Source: Ciona intestinalis
Lineage: Eukaryota > Chordata > Ascidiacea > Phlebobranchia > Cionidae
Assembly: GCF_000224145.3 (NCBI RefSeq)
Contig: NC_020174.2
Location: forward strand, 3,045,152-3,109,151
Direction: 5' to 3'
DNA: 64,000 nucleotides
In this document: positions 54,801 to 64,000 of the stretch, in pieces
How positions within the stretch are numbered: position 1 is the first letter of the stretch
How the letters are laid out: the number at the start of each line of letters is the position of its first letter
Program-made: the position numbers and the translations under genes
The notes under the pieces: model-generated
What the model saw: only the letters and a program-made list of their open reading frames with translations
Told to the model about the DNA's origin: nothing
Databases searched by the model: none

Positions 54801-57800
54801 ATTGCTTAGTTGTAGATTTTACATTTATTTTTAAATAGCATGCTTTATTTTCGAGAGTTGAACTGTTTGTATCAACTAGTAGTTCATTTATCTGCTTAGT
54901 TGTCATTTTTTCAATTATAAATATACTTTTATTTGTTTTTCTTTTAATATGTATTTTACTACGCCAGTAATTCTTCTTTCTCAATTCTTTTGGTCCAAAT
55001 AACTTTTTTTTAATTTTTCTTTTTTTGTTAAATGTTACTCTCTAGCAACACATGTGGTAAAACTTTTTGAAAACAATTTATTACCTATATATATTTTTTT
55101 TCATGGATGTTTTGTTTAAAATACATCTCAGTTTTAAAATTAAATAAAAGTATTGAATAGTATTAGGCCATTAGCTTCATTATAGGCTATTCCCTTTTAG
55201 GTACAATATTATTCTTAGTCGTTTAGCTTTGCTTCTTACTGTTATAAACTTGTAGTTCTATATTCCTTGTCATTATTAGTTTATTTAATAAAGTGGGCAA
55301 CCAAATGTTATTTAATAAAGTGGGCAACCAAAACTGGTCTGCTAGGTGTAGCGACCACGCTTATTTTCTTCCAACTAAATGTAAATATTTTTTTAACTGT
55401 AAGCATGTTATAACAACTGTTGTTTTGTCGCTATATCCTGTCTTTTCGTTTAAGTTGTTTTAAATTTTCGCTACCGTAATCGGAATGAAAAATAAAGTTA
55501 TTATTATTAATATATTACAATAAAAATATTTTATCACCAGCCAATCAAGTACATGGGGGATCGCAGCAAAAAAGATCTGATGAAGTTCGTGTTGGAGCAT
55601 GTCAATATTGATGTAAGTTTCTAAATAAACTTTTTTGTCATTCTTTTTCTGCTTTTTTTGTGTTTAATGTCTGTTAACAAGAAAAAAAAAAATTTTTTCT
55701 GGGTTTTTGTGTTGAATGTCTGTTCACAAGATAACAGATTTTTTTCTTTCTGCTTTTTTTGTGTTGAATGTCTGTTAAAAACAGATCAGATTTTTCTTTT
55801 TCTGTTTTTTTTTTGTGTTTAATGTCTGCTGACATTGACAACAGGACAGATTTTTCTGTTTTTTTTTGTGTTTATAGTCTGTTGACATTGACAACAGGAC
55901 AGATTTTTCTGTTTTTTTTTAGTGTTTAGGGTTTGTTCACAGAAAAAAACATAATTTTCTTTTCCTGATTTTTTGTGTTGAATGTCTGTTTACAACAACA
56001 GATTTTTCTTTTTCTGTGTTTTTGTTTAATGTCTGTTACAAGAGAACAGATTTTTCTTTTTCTGCTTTTTTCTGTGTTTAATGTCTGTTAACAACAGATT
56101 TTTCTTTTTCTACATTTTTTTGTTTAATGTCTGTTCACAAAAGAACAGATTTTTCTTTTTCTGCCTTTTTTGTGTTTAGGGTCTGATAACAAGAGAACAG
56201 AATTTACGTTTTTGTGTGTTTAGTATCTGTTTACAAATAAATTACTCTCTGCTTTTTTGTGTTAAATGTCTAATTTTATGACCACTGAGTTTTCATTCTT
56301 GAGTTTTCAATCACTATTTCCTAAAAAAAAGCCATTTACAATTTCTGTTCAGGTGGTTGACCTTTGGGACGGAAACATCGCTGAAGAAATTTCTTCTCAC
56401 CCCAAACTACCATGGGTGGTATCGTTCTGTGGCGGGGACGCGGAAGCTCATGAGGACGAAGATGGAGAAATCATTGGAGATTGTCCTTCCAGGAACACGA
56501 GGATGAAAATGGCCGGCTTATTGGTTTATATTCTTAATATTTATATCCTTAACATTAGGATTTTCTCTTAATATTTTGGTGCTGAATTGAAATACCTGTA
56601 GCACAATTATTTAAGTTTTCTATGAATTTTTACCTGCATAAATTTGTGGCCATTTTCACAGAAAATGAGCATTAAAAGCAGCATATATTTTTATAACATA
56701 GATGTACAGGTTTTTGAAATTTTGTATTACAGTGATCAACCATCAATATACAAAGTTTGCACTAAAAATAGAAATCGGAAGCGGTTATTTAAACATAAAT
56801 GACTCGTTTGTCTGCTAGGTGTAGCGACCACGCTTATTTTCTTCCAATTAAATGTAAATCTATTTTTAAGCAGGTTATAAAAACTGTTGTTTTGTCGCTA
56901 TATCCTGTCTTTTTGTTTAAAACATTTCTAAATCTTCGCTACTGTAATCAAAGAGACAAATGCAGTTATTATTACTTTTTTATATTACTCAATGTACTAA
57001 CTCAATGTTTTATTTTTTACAGAAAGATATTGCAAATGTTGGCTCTATCGATTGTGGGACTTCTCCAGAGTTATGCAAGCGAGCAAATGCGTCAAAAAAA
57101 GCAGGAGTTTATTATTTTCCCCTCGACACTTTTCCTGAACCAAAGAAAAATGACAGAATTCACTCATTTAGCTCTTTGGATGCTCGCGAAATATACAGTG
57201 AATTTATGCTGCAATTGATGCCAAGCCTTACTAAAGTTACTGTTACTAAACTTGAGGTGAGAGTTTTGTTTTTGTAACATCTTGAATGAATGTGAATTAC
57301 TTTATCCCCATATGGCCGGAAAACGACAGTCGTAAAACACAGGTGTTCTGTTTCATACACTTCGTGCCAGCTTCGGGTTACCAAGTATGTTACTTTGTGG
57401 CTGATTATTTTTGGGGGAGTATTTTATGTGTGGCTGATAATTTGGACAACCCATTAGTGATCACTGGATTGGAGCAATTGCTGTTAAGTGTCTTCCTAAA
57501 GGACACATACGCCCACAATGGTAGTTTGTAGCAGCGAAGAGCCTTAAAACTTTCTTCTCATTTTTTATTTTTTTGTAAATTTCATTTTTTTAATTTTTTT
57601 TGTAAATTTCATTAAATATATATAAAACTTTAAATATCTATTTTATATATAACTCATAATATAATATATACATATATATAACTTAAAATTAAAACGGTTA
57701 AAAAGTTTTAAACTAATTTCTTGATCAAAATTATAGAAATTGGTTTCTCGACAAGCTACCCTTGCTTTCTTCCAATTTGATACGACCAATGACGTCGATG

Positions 57801-60800
57801 TAAAAGAAACAAACTTAAAGAAACTTCCTCAGTTATTAAAAGATCACGTCAGTTTGTACAACTCTTGTTTTAAATTCAATTTCCTGGGTTTTGGGGTAAT
57901 AGGCCAATTCTGGCCTAAATCCCAGGTTTTTACCAAGGACCTCACACCTCACCCACATAGAATAATATAGTAGGGTGGGGAAAGATGGCACACTTTTTTA
58001 TTATGAAACATATAGAAGGCGTTCAGATATCACTCTACGAATCCATTAGTTAAACAATTAAGAATGGTTTATAGGAGTCAAAAGCATACAGTTTTGTATT
58101 TCTTTGAAAGTTCTCTGTTTACTGCCAAATGGAAAGAGAAAATAGAATGAAAAGGTGTCCCATCTTCCCCCACCCTACTTTATAAATTTGAATCAAGCTG
58201 CTCCTTTTTGATCAAAATCTTGTTTTTTTAATTTACAGAACATAGACGTGGTAAAAGTATATTGCAACAACACACGGTGGTGTTTTGATAACTTCCATAT
58301 ATCGCAAGATGCGGTATTGGTTTTCAAAGGCACAGGAATTGAGGAATATGAAATACACCATGGTGAGGACTTGTATTTCAAGTTGTTTATAAAATATCAA
58401 GATAAAAACTAGCTCTTGTTACAATGTATATTCATTACAATACATAATATCCAGCATTGTGGCCCAGAGGTAATGGGTTCAAGGCTCTTTGATGCTATCA
58501 TTATGGGCGTACGTGTCCTTGGGCAAGACACTTCTTTCAACCCGGTGGTCACTAATAGGTTGACCAAATTATCAACCATGCATAAAGAAAAAATGACAAA
58601 AATTCACCACAAGATAATCATACCAAAGTAACATATATGATAACACCTAAGCTGGCACGAAGTGTATAAAAGAGAACACCTGTGTTATAACGACTGTCGT
58701 TTTCCAGCCACGTGAGGATGAAGCAAGTTACATTTATTCATTTATATTTGCACATCTTCTTTATCAATCTTTTTATGATGGTATTTGCTCATTTATGCTT
58801 TATTCTTATGTCCCATTCAAAACCGTACTGTACCGTATTTATTCTCTAAACGCATTTCTCTAAAACGAAAAAAAATTGTCACTCTCTAAACCAAGCATAC
58901 AATAATTTTGTTTTCCGAACACATTTCTCTAAAACCCGCCCAACAAACTTTTTTTGTTGTTTTTTACAAATGCATACATCATTCTCTGAACACATTTCTC
59001 TAAAAACAAAAACTTTTTTTTTTGTTATTTTGTAAAACAATCCATACATCTAATTTCATATTTTAAACACATTTATCTAAAAATAAAAAAAAAAATTTTT
59101 TGTCATTATCTAAAACAATGCATACAATCATTCTCTAAACACATTTCTCTAAAAACAAAAACTTTTTTTTTTGTCATTTTCTAAAACAATCCATACATTT
59201 AATTCATTCTCTAAACACATTTCTCTAAAAACAAAAAAAAAGACATTTTTTGTCACTCTCTAAACCAATGCATACTTTTAATTTCATTCTCTAAACACAT
59301 TCCTCTAAAACTCCCAAAAAACATATTTTTGCCAGTTTTTACAAATGCATACATTTAATTCATTCTCTAAACACATTTCTCTAAAAACAAACAAACAACA
59401 TTTTTCATCATTATCTAAACAATGCATACGTTTAAGGTAAATTAACGACAGCTGAGCTGAGTCTGTTTGCGCATGAGAGCGTCCATGCACGGGTAGCGAC
59501 ACTCAACGCACAACATTTTCATGAAAATTCTCTAAAAGAATCAAATCAGCCATGGTTTGTGGACTTTTTTGCGCCGGTAAGTTTTTGTTATACACCTATT
59601 ATGTAAATAGTATTTTGGCTTTTTCGGCAAGATTTTTGCTGACTGACGTCTTATATCCTAATCAGGTTGTCTTCATCAGGGTAAAATGACTAAAATGACA
59701 ATTATTTAAAGTTATTTATGAAAATCTATGTGTTCCTAGCCGGCAGTGTTGTTAATAAAATAAAAGAAAATGCCTTCACNATAAAATCTTGTCTGGAAGA
59801 GCCAAAATGCCTAACAGCAACAGTATGTATTATATATTATTTAAGTTAATTAATGTTTTGTAATATACTACAGAATAATGGTTGACTAATTTGAGATTCT
59901 TGGTAGTGGTGCAGCCAGGGGGGTTGAGGGATCGTGACCCCCCCCCCCTTTTAAACCCCCCAAAAAATATATATTTTTTTTAATTTAAAAAAAAAATATT
60001 TTTAAACATTATTTGATTAAACCTCCCCCTTTTTTTTTCTTCTGACTGCACCACTGACTCTTGGTATAAACAACATATGCTATATGCAGTATGCAGTATG
60101 CAGTGGCCCATTCAGGAGGCGTTCAGGGGTGGCAGCCTCTCTCTCCTTTAAAAATGTTTTGTAAATTGACCCCCATCCTGATTTTTAGACTGACCCCCTT
60201 TTTCTGGCTGGGCCACTGACTATATAGTATGGTGGGGGAAGATGGGACATGAGTCGAGAAAATTGAGTTAAATGTGTCCCATCTTCCCCCACACTACTGT
60301 ATATCTAATTATAAAAAAAAATAATTATTTTTTTTTGTTACCTAGTGGTGTCCCCCTTGTCGTGCCCTGCTTCCTGAGTTAAGAAAAGCTTCGACCTCAT
60401 TGTTGAATATTAAGTTTGGGACAGTGGACTGTACGTCGTTTTCGAGCATTTGTGAAAAGGTAGACTAATCCCCTCACACTGAAGTTTCTAAATTTTCTGG
60501 TCTAACAATATAGCTAATATTTTGATACATATTATACAGGTATAATGATATATAGTAGGGTAGGGGGAGATGGGACACTTTTAGGGCATAACATCCAGAT
60601 ATTCTGATTGTGTTTTAAACAATTAATCACGGTCTATGGTAGTCAGTTTTAAATTTCAAATTTTGAGTGTTTTTCTTAACTACCAAATTGGCAGAGAAAT
60701 TAAATGAAAAAGAAGTCCCAACTTCCCTCATACTACTTTACATTTAATATCATTGTAGTTACTTTTGAGTCATTATTGAATAATTTTGCTTATTTTATTA

Positions 60801-63800
60801 AATGGGTAAAATGATATATATATATATAAAAATCATGTCATTTACATCTTGTTTTATCTGTATCACTGACAATTTAGACAACAACGGGTTGGGAAAATAT
60901 CTTTAGGTTTCTTGTCCACCAACACAGATTATATTCTATGTGGGTCCGGTGAGGTTCTGCCATGCGGCACGCCTGGGGTTGTCCTAAAACTGTTGACATG
61001 ATTTTGCCTGCCATTAATTTTTAAACTTTTTATATCCATTATAAGCGCAAGTTACACTATATATATATATATATACTTAATTTCATCTTGTTTTAGATAC
61101 TTATGAAGTATTATATATTCAATTTATCTTTTTTAGTTCAAGATTCATTCCTACCCAACCACCATGTTATTCAACCAATCAGTTGTAACTGAATATAATG
61201 GACAGCATAATTCACATGGAATACTGGAGTTTGTACAGGTACTGTAACTTAAATTATCCATATTTTTAAACCAAAATTAACTGATAAAATACCACATTAA
61301 GAAAGGTTCAAATTCTTATTGAGATGGGTTTTAAGCTAAATTATTAAAAGATATTTAGTTTTTAAATGTGCGTTGGTGCCTCTTCTCTTTTTAGTCTTTT
61401 GTAAAGTTACGGAATCTTTATTGACACGTAACTGAAATATGCAGTTATACATAAATACTTAAAATAGAAATTATGGCGCAAAAACACAGAAACATAGCTT
61501 TAATTTTAGAACTATATTTGCCAACTGCGTCTGGCCCATTACATTTTACAATGACTAAGTAAAACGACTCAGACCGCAGGAAGAGAAACAAGGCAGGTTC
61601 ACATATACAACTATTCAACGAAAACATAAAAACCAAACAGAGAAATAAACACAAAATGGCAACACTGGCGCCAAAACGCGCTGCTTAATAATTGCTAGAT
61701 TACGCAACCTGGTGCTCGCCAGTTACACTAGGTTTGCATAATAAAAACAGAAAGATAGCATACTTCTAAGGAAAATGCACCTATTAGTATAGAAGTATAT
61801 AAACTTCAAAACAATCCTTATATAATGTGTTGTAGAGTATAGCCCTACTCAATGTAAAGCAATTGTTTGATGAAACAAATATTTTTTTATGTGCAGAATT
61901 TTATAAAAACATAAAAAAAACAGTTTTTTTTGGTGCAAAATTTAATAAAACCCTTTTTTGCAGGATTTGATAAGCCCACCTTATGAACATTTAAATCCTG
62001 AATCATTCAAGGATAAAGTGCTTCGTCGTGGTGTTGGCGTAACATGGATAGTAGATTTCTATGCTAAGTGGTGTGGACCATGTAAGGCGATGCTTCCAGC
62101 GTGGAGACAAATGGCAAAGGTTTGATTCTGTTTATTTTTTTTTCATACATTTTGTTACCAATACCAAAATCTCTTCGTGTACATTTTGTTTTTATCTGTA
62201 TCACTGACAATTCAGACAACAACGGGTTGGGAAAAATATCTTTAGGTTTCTTGTCCACCAACACAGATTATATTCTATGTGGGTGAGGTTCTTCCATGCG
62301 GCACGCCTGGGGTTGTCCTAAAACTGTTGACAATGATTTTGCCTGCAATTAATTTGACCTGTCCTATAAAAATAAAATACCCCTAAATTTAGTTGTTAAT
62401 GGTTTCAACATTAATTGCTTTTGAAATGTCAGTTTTGTAACGCTTTCATTTTTAATCTTTTTTTATTTAGGGCGTAACCTCTTCACTAAGTTTAATATGT
62501 TTGTCAGTCACAGTTTTTAAACTTTTTATATATTTATTATAAGCGCAACACACTCAACTATATATGTTATATACTGTTGCTGTAAAACATATTTAGGGAT
62601 GCACATTACAGAATAATAGGTATTCTAGGATATCCTAGAATACTTTATTTTGAATCTAGAATTCCGAATCTAGAATTTCGAATCTTTTTATATTTATAGG
62701 AAAAAAAAATTTTACCCACAAAAGTCAGTTTATTGACCCTTTCTTAACAGCCTTGTTGGATCTTGACTTGTAAAATGATCAAAATTTGTACTATTGGGTA
62801 GTTTTTGCCCATGAAACGTATAGCAGGCTATTAAAAGACGTTACGAAACGTTTACTCTCGAAAGTCCCACAAACACAAAAATATTTTTTTTTCAAAATTA
62901 ATAACTTTCAAAAATTGTTAATACAGTATATGAGATAACGTGTAATGATGTCATTAAACAGAATACCGAATCCTGTAATTGGATTCGAATACAAAAGGAT
63001 TCGAATCTCATGGATTCGAAATTCTGTAATGTGCATCTCTAGACATATTATACTTGAATTTTGGCTCCTCTGGCAAGAATTTTTATAAATGACGTTTTGA
63101 TGTCATATTCAGGTCGCCTTCATCAGTGTGAAATGACACTTAATGATATATAGTAGGATGGGGAAAGACGGGACACCTTTAGCACATAATATCCAAATAT
63201 CCGGATCAGGTTTTAAACAATTAACAACGGTCTATGGGAGTCGTGAGGATACAGTTTTATAATTATTTAAATGTTTTTTTGTTAACTACCAATTGGGATA
63301 AAATAGAATAAAAAAGTGTCCCATCTTTACCCACCTTGTTTTATTTTTATAAATCTATAAAATTAAAATATTTATATAAATCTATTTGTTCTTAGTTGCT
63401 GGAAGGCGTTGTAAAAGTAGGGGCTGTGGATTGCGCAATACCAACCAACAACCAACTTTGTAAAACACAAGGAGTGAATGCTTATCCGGAAATCCGGCTT
63501 TTTCCTTCCAAGAAGAAACCACGTTCCAATCCTTTGTATAAAGTCTACACCGACTGGAATCGGCAAGCACTTGCAATGGCAGGATGGGCTATCGAGTAAG
63601 GAATAGTTTTTATTTTTTTTTACCTTTTTCTTTATCCTCGCATGGCCGGAAAAGGACAGTCGTTAAACACTGGTGTTCTGTTTCATACACCTCGTGCTAG
63701 CTTACGAGTTACCGCGAATATGTAACTTGTTTATCCTCGCATGGGGGTCAACGACAGTCATTGTCACGCGGGTGTTCTGTTTTGTACACCTCGTGCCTGC

Positions 63801-64000
63801 TTACAAGTTACCATGTATGCTACTTAATGTATCTGTTAAGAAATCCTTATTATTTATTGATTGTAGATCAACAAATCACGATGTAAAAGATATGACAATG
63901 GAAGATTTCGATCGGGGTCAACTTATCGACAAACAAGCGTGGTTGCTTGATTTTTACGCCCCGTGGTGTGGCCCGTGTATGGCATTCTCACCTAAGTTTA
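51854..64000 (+). CDS. DNAJC10: DNAJC10 / ERdj5, ER disulfide reductase with J domain (3' end beyond window)
   Basis: A soluble ER co-chaperone that recruits BiP and reduces disulfides in proteins sent for degradation. Exons are 51854-52024, 52648-52816, 53270-53320, 53737-53819, 54225-54359, 55541-55612, 56353-56523, 57023-57256, 57737-57847, 58239-58362, 59437-59576, 60346-60459, 61137-61238, 61964-62119, 63396-63595 and 63867 to the edge; all phases agree and give 722 codons. From memory human DNAJC10 has 793 residues, so about 70 plus an ER-retention tail should follow. Residues 1-22 are a signal peptide. The J domain has HPD at 52-54. The redox motifs are CSHC (149-152), CPPC (489-492), CGPC (596-599) and CGPC (711-714). 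Two inactive thioredoxin-like domains lie between the first and second motifs. Human ERdj5 has CHPC as third motif. For exon 11 the acceptor TTTAAG (ends 59436) is chosen because it restores the HHGK stretch seen in human. Confidence 0.95.
52087..52255. mobile_element. foldback element with C-rich 9-bp-like repeats
   Basis: The ends are inverse: CTAGTGAAGAGTCTCCCCCC on the left and GGGGGGAAGACTCTTCACTAG on the right, with further pairing of GCTAACCACTAACCCC and GGGGTTAGTGCTTAGTGGT. The middle is a run of ACTAACC-type units. No clear target duplication. Confidence 0.75.
52911..53100 (+). mobile_element. TA-MITE in DNAJC10 intron 2
   Basis: Complete, close to the consensus, sitting in TA-repeat DNA that continues at 53100-53130. 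Confidence 0.9.
53588..53632. repeat. TA microsatellite
   Basis: Runs of TATATA broken by AATGGAA in DNAJC10 intron 3. Confidence 0.8.
54061..54160 (+). pseudogene. partial tandem copy of the exon 5 start with its acceptor
   Basis: About 100 bp repeated imperfectly by 54160-54256. It includes the intron end (ATATTGAAATTTAAAG) and the first about 30 bases of exon 5 (TGCCGAAATTTTGCTGAAGA). The copy has a usable AG but no donor after it. Confidence 0.75.
54525..54585 (+). pseudogene. second, older exon 5-like piece
   Basis: After a strong acceptor (TTTTATGCACGTTCTAG, ends 54524) the frame reads [20 protein letters not shown], clearly related to exon 5 ([19 protein letters not shown]). A weak donor (TCAG|GTTATT) follows. 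The piece is 61 bases, so it would not keep frame between exons 4 and 6 or 5 and 6; a stop follows if the frame is read on. Confidence 0.65.
54600..55330. other. DNAJC10 intron 5, part without recognised elements
   Basis: AT-rich. At 55291-55328 a phrase of about 24 bp (TTATTTAATAAAGTGGGCAA) is duplicated in tandem just before an ATT-tailed repeat. Confidence 0.5.
55330..55512 (+). repeat. ATT-tailed repeat, near full length
   Basis: Sense copy from GTCTGCTAGGTGTAGCGACC to the ATTATTATT tail, about 30 bp before DNAJC10 exon 6. Confidence 0.85.
55625..56275 (+). repeat. minisatellite of about 50 bp in DNAJC10 intron 6
   Basis: About 12 diverged units with TGTGTTTAATGTCTGTTAAC, then ACAGATTTTTCTTTTTCTGC. 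It fills nearly the whole intron. Some units contain TGTGTTTAG followed by G, which look like decoy acceptors. The true acceptor (ATTTCTGTTCAG, ends 56352) resembles the unit's ATGTCTGTTCAC but lies about 77 bp after the array. Confidence 0.8.
56785..56975 (+). repeat. ATT-tailed repeat
   Basis: Sense copy from AAACATAAATGACTCGTTTG to the ATTATTAC tail, about 48 bp before exon 8. Confidence 0.85.
57285..57547 (-). repeat. composite SINE, head lost
   Basis: Antisense; begins about 29 bp after the donor at 57257 with the 3' end of the element. Confidence 0.8.
57966..58183 (+). mobile_element. TA-MITE with extra interior sequence
   Basis: Both ends are clear, but after the left end the interior reads TATTATGAAACATATAGAAG, replacing the usual segment. 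A GGTGAGGTCC-type fragment (57885-57965) precedes it. Confidence 0.8.
58450..58740 (+). repeat. composite SINE, head shortened
   Basis: Sense copy in DNAJC10 intron 10, ending GCAAGTTACATTTATTCA. Confidence 0.8.
58838..59436 (+). repeat. minisatellite of about 75 bp ending in the exon 11 acceptor
   Basis: Eight diverged units of TTCTCTAAACACATTTCTCT then AAAAACAAAAA, a T run, TGTCATTATCTAAAACAATG and CATACATTTAATTCA. The last unit reads GCATACGTTTAAG and stops there: its TTTAAG, where other units have TTTAAT, is the acceptor of DNAJC10 exon 11. Confidence 0.9.
59625..59700. repeat. short repeat shared with 63055-63137
   Basis: Both contain AATCAGGTTGTCTTCATCAG or TTCAGGTCGCCTTCATCAG, followed by a G(G/T)(A/G)AAATGAC phrase. 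Class unknown. Confidence 0.5.
59780..59780. other. single ambiguous base
   Basis: One N in DNAJC10 intron 11; it does not touch an exon. Confidence 0.99.
59904..60056. mobile_element. small hAT-like foldback element
   Basis: The ends are TAGTGGTGCAGCCAGGGGGG and the inverse CTGACTGCACCACTG, the usual CAGTGG... type. Flanks ATTCTTGG and ACTCTTGG give a 7/8 target duplication. Confidence 0.7.
60098..60216. mobile_element. second small CAGTGG foldback element
   Basis: Starts near GCAGTGGCCCATTCAGG and ends CTGGCTGGGCCACTG. No convincing target duplication; the left side lies in a short TATGCAG repeat. Confidence 0.55.
60223..60302. mobile_element. TA-MITE, 80-bp deletion derivative
   Basis: Both terminal repeats are near perfect and almost all of the interior is gone: ATGGGACATGAGTCGAG leads to AAATGTGTCCCATCTTCC. 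It is adjacent to the foldback element on its left. Confidence 0.85.
60551..60740 (+). mobile_element. TA-MITE in DNAJC10 intron 12
   Basis: Full length; the right terminal repeat is diverged (GTCCCAACTTCCCTCATAC). Confidence 0.8.
60853..61070. repeat. first copy of an intragenic duplication
   Basis: Closely matched by 62183-62345 and then 62514-62565. Contains GACAACAACGGGTTGGGAAA, TTGTCCACCAACACAGATTA and CATGCGGCACGCCTGGGG. Confidence 0.8.
62183..62565. repeat. second copy of the intragenic duplication, with about 165 bp extra
   Basis: Same order as 60853-61070. About 165 bp (62356-62512) separate GCCTGCAATTAATTT from TTTTTAAACTTTTTATA; in the first copy these are adjacent. Confidence 0.75.
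62594..63041. mobile_element. hAT-like MITE, 448 bp
   Basis: The ends are TAGGGATGCACATTACAGAA and the inverse TTCTGTAATGTGCATCTCTA. Flanks AACATATT and GACATATT are a 7/8 target duplication. A subterminal GGATTCGAAT-type inverted set lies inside. No coding frame. Confidence 0.8.
63148..63340 (+). mobile_element. TA-MITE in DNAJC10 intron 14
   Basis: Full length; ends CCCACCTTGTTTTA about 55 bp before exon 15. Confidence 0.85.
63632..63825 (-). repeat. two tandem SINE 3' domains
   Basis: Antisense, each of about 95 bp, between the donor at 63596 and the last visible exon. Confidence 0.75.

Overview
The window is animal (chordate) nuclear DNA, AT-rich and dense with introns. It is most likely from a solitary tunicate of the genus Ciona. 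I infer this from gene content (Wnt9, DNAJC10/ERdj5, CFAP65, ORMDL, a Gal3ST-type sulfotransferase, an ARSB-type arylsulfatase), from many short introns, and from three very abundant short repeat families: a tRNA-headed composite SINE, an ATT-tailed retrotransposed repeat and a roughly 195-bp TA-flanked MITE. The names Cics-1 (SINE) and Cimi-1 (MITE) come from memory of the Ciona literature and were not checked here. Assembly gaps lie at 15333-15633, 31200-31699 and 49720-49769, with one N at 59780.

Layout. (1) 1-22863, plus strand: the 3' part of a cilium/flagellum gene, CFAP65 (CCDC108), as 35 visible exons; its 5' end lies before the window. (2) 26255-31199+, plus: a galactose-3-O-sulfotransferase of the cerebroside sulfotransferase family; its 3' end falls in a gap. 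(3) 33885-43041, plus: Wnt9 (Wnt14/15), seven coding exons, with an unusual insert of about 290 residues between the signal peptide region and the Wnt core. (4) 44783-46336, plus: an intronless arylsulfatase B-like gene. (5) 47882-48343, minus: ORMDL, one coding exon. (6) 49150-50405: two opposed copies of a hAT-like MITE around a 50-N gap with duplicated flank. (7) 51854-64000+, plus: DNAJC10/ERdj5, 16 exons visible, running off the right edge.

The genes are independent; there is no operon evidence. The shared themes are secretory: ORMDL (sphingolipid synthesis control in the ER), DNAJC10 (ER disulfide reduction), a Golgi sulfotransferase, an arylsulfatase and a secreted Wnt. I treat this as coincidence of neighbourhood, not as a system.

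The less ordinary signals are: the Wnt9 N-terminal insert; several intronic minisatellites that end at or close to a 3' splice site, in some cases with the acceptor inside the last degenerate unit; two partial fossil copies of DNAJC10 exon 5; an uneven distribution of the TA-MITE (about 23 of 31 copies lie in 24.9-42.6 kb); and a UPR-type element upstream of DNAJC10. No retroviral, LTR or Polinton element was recognised.
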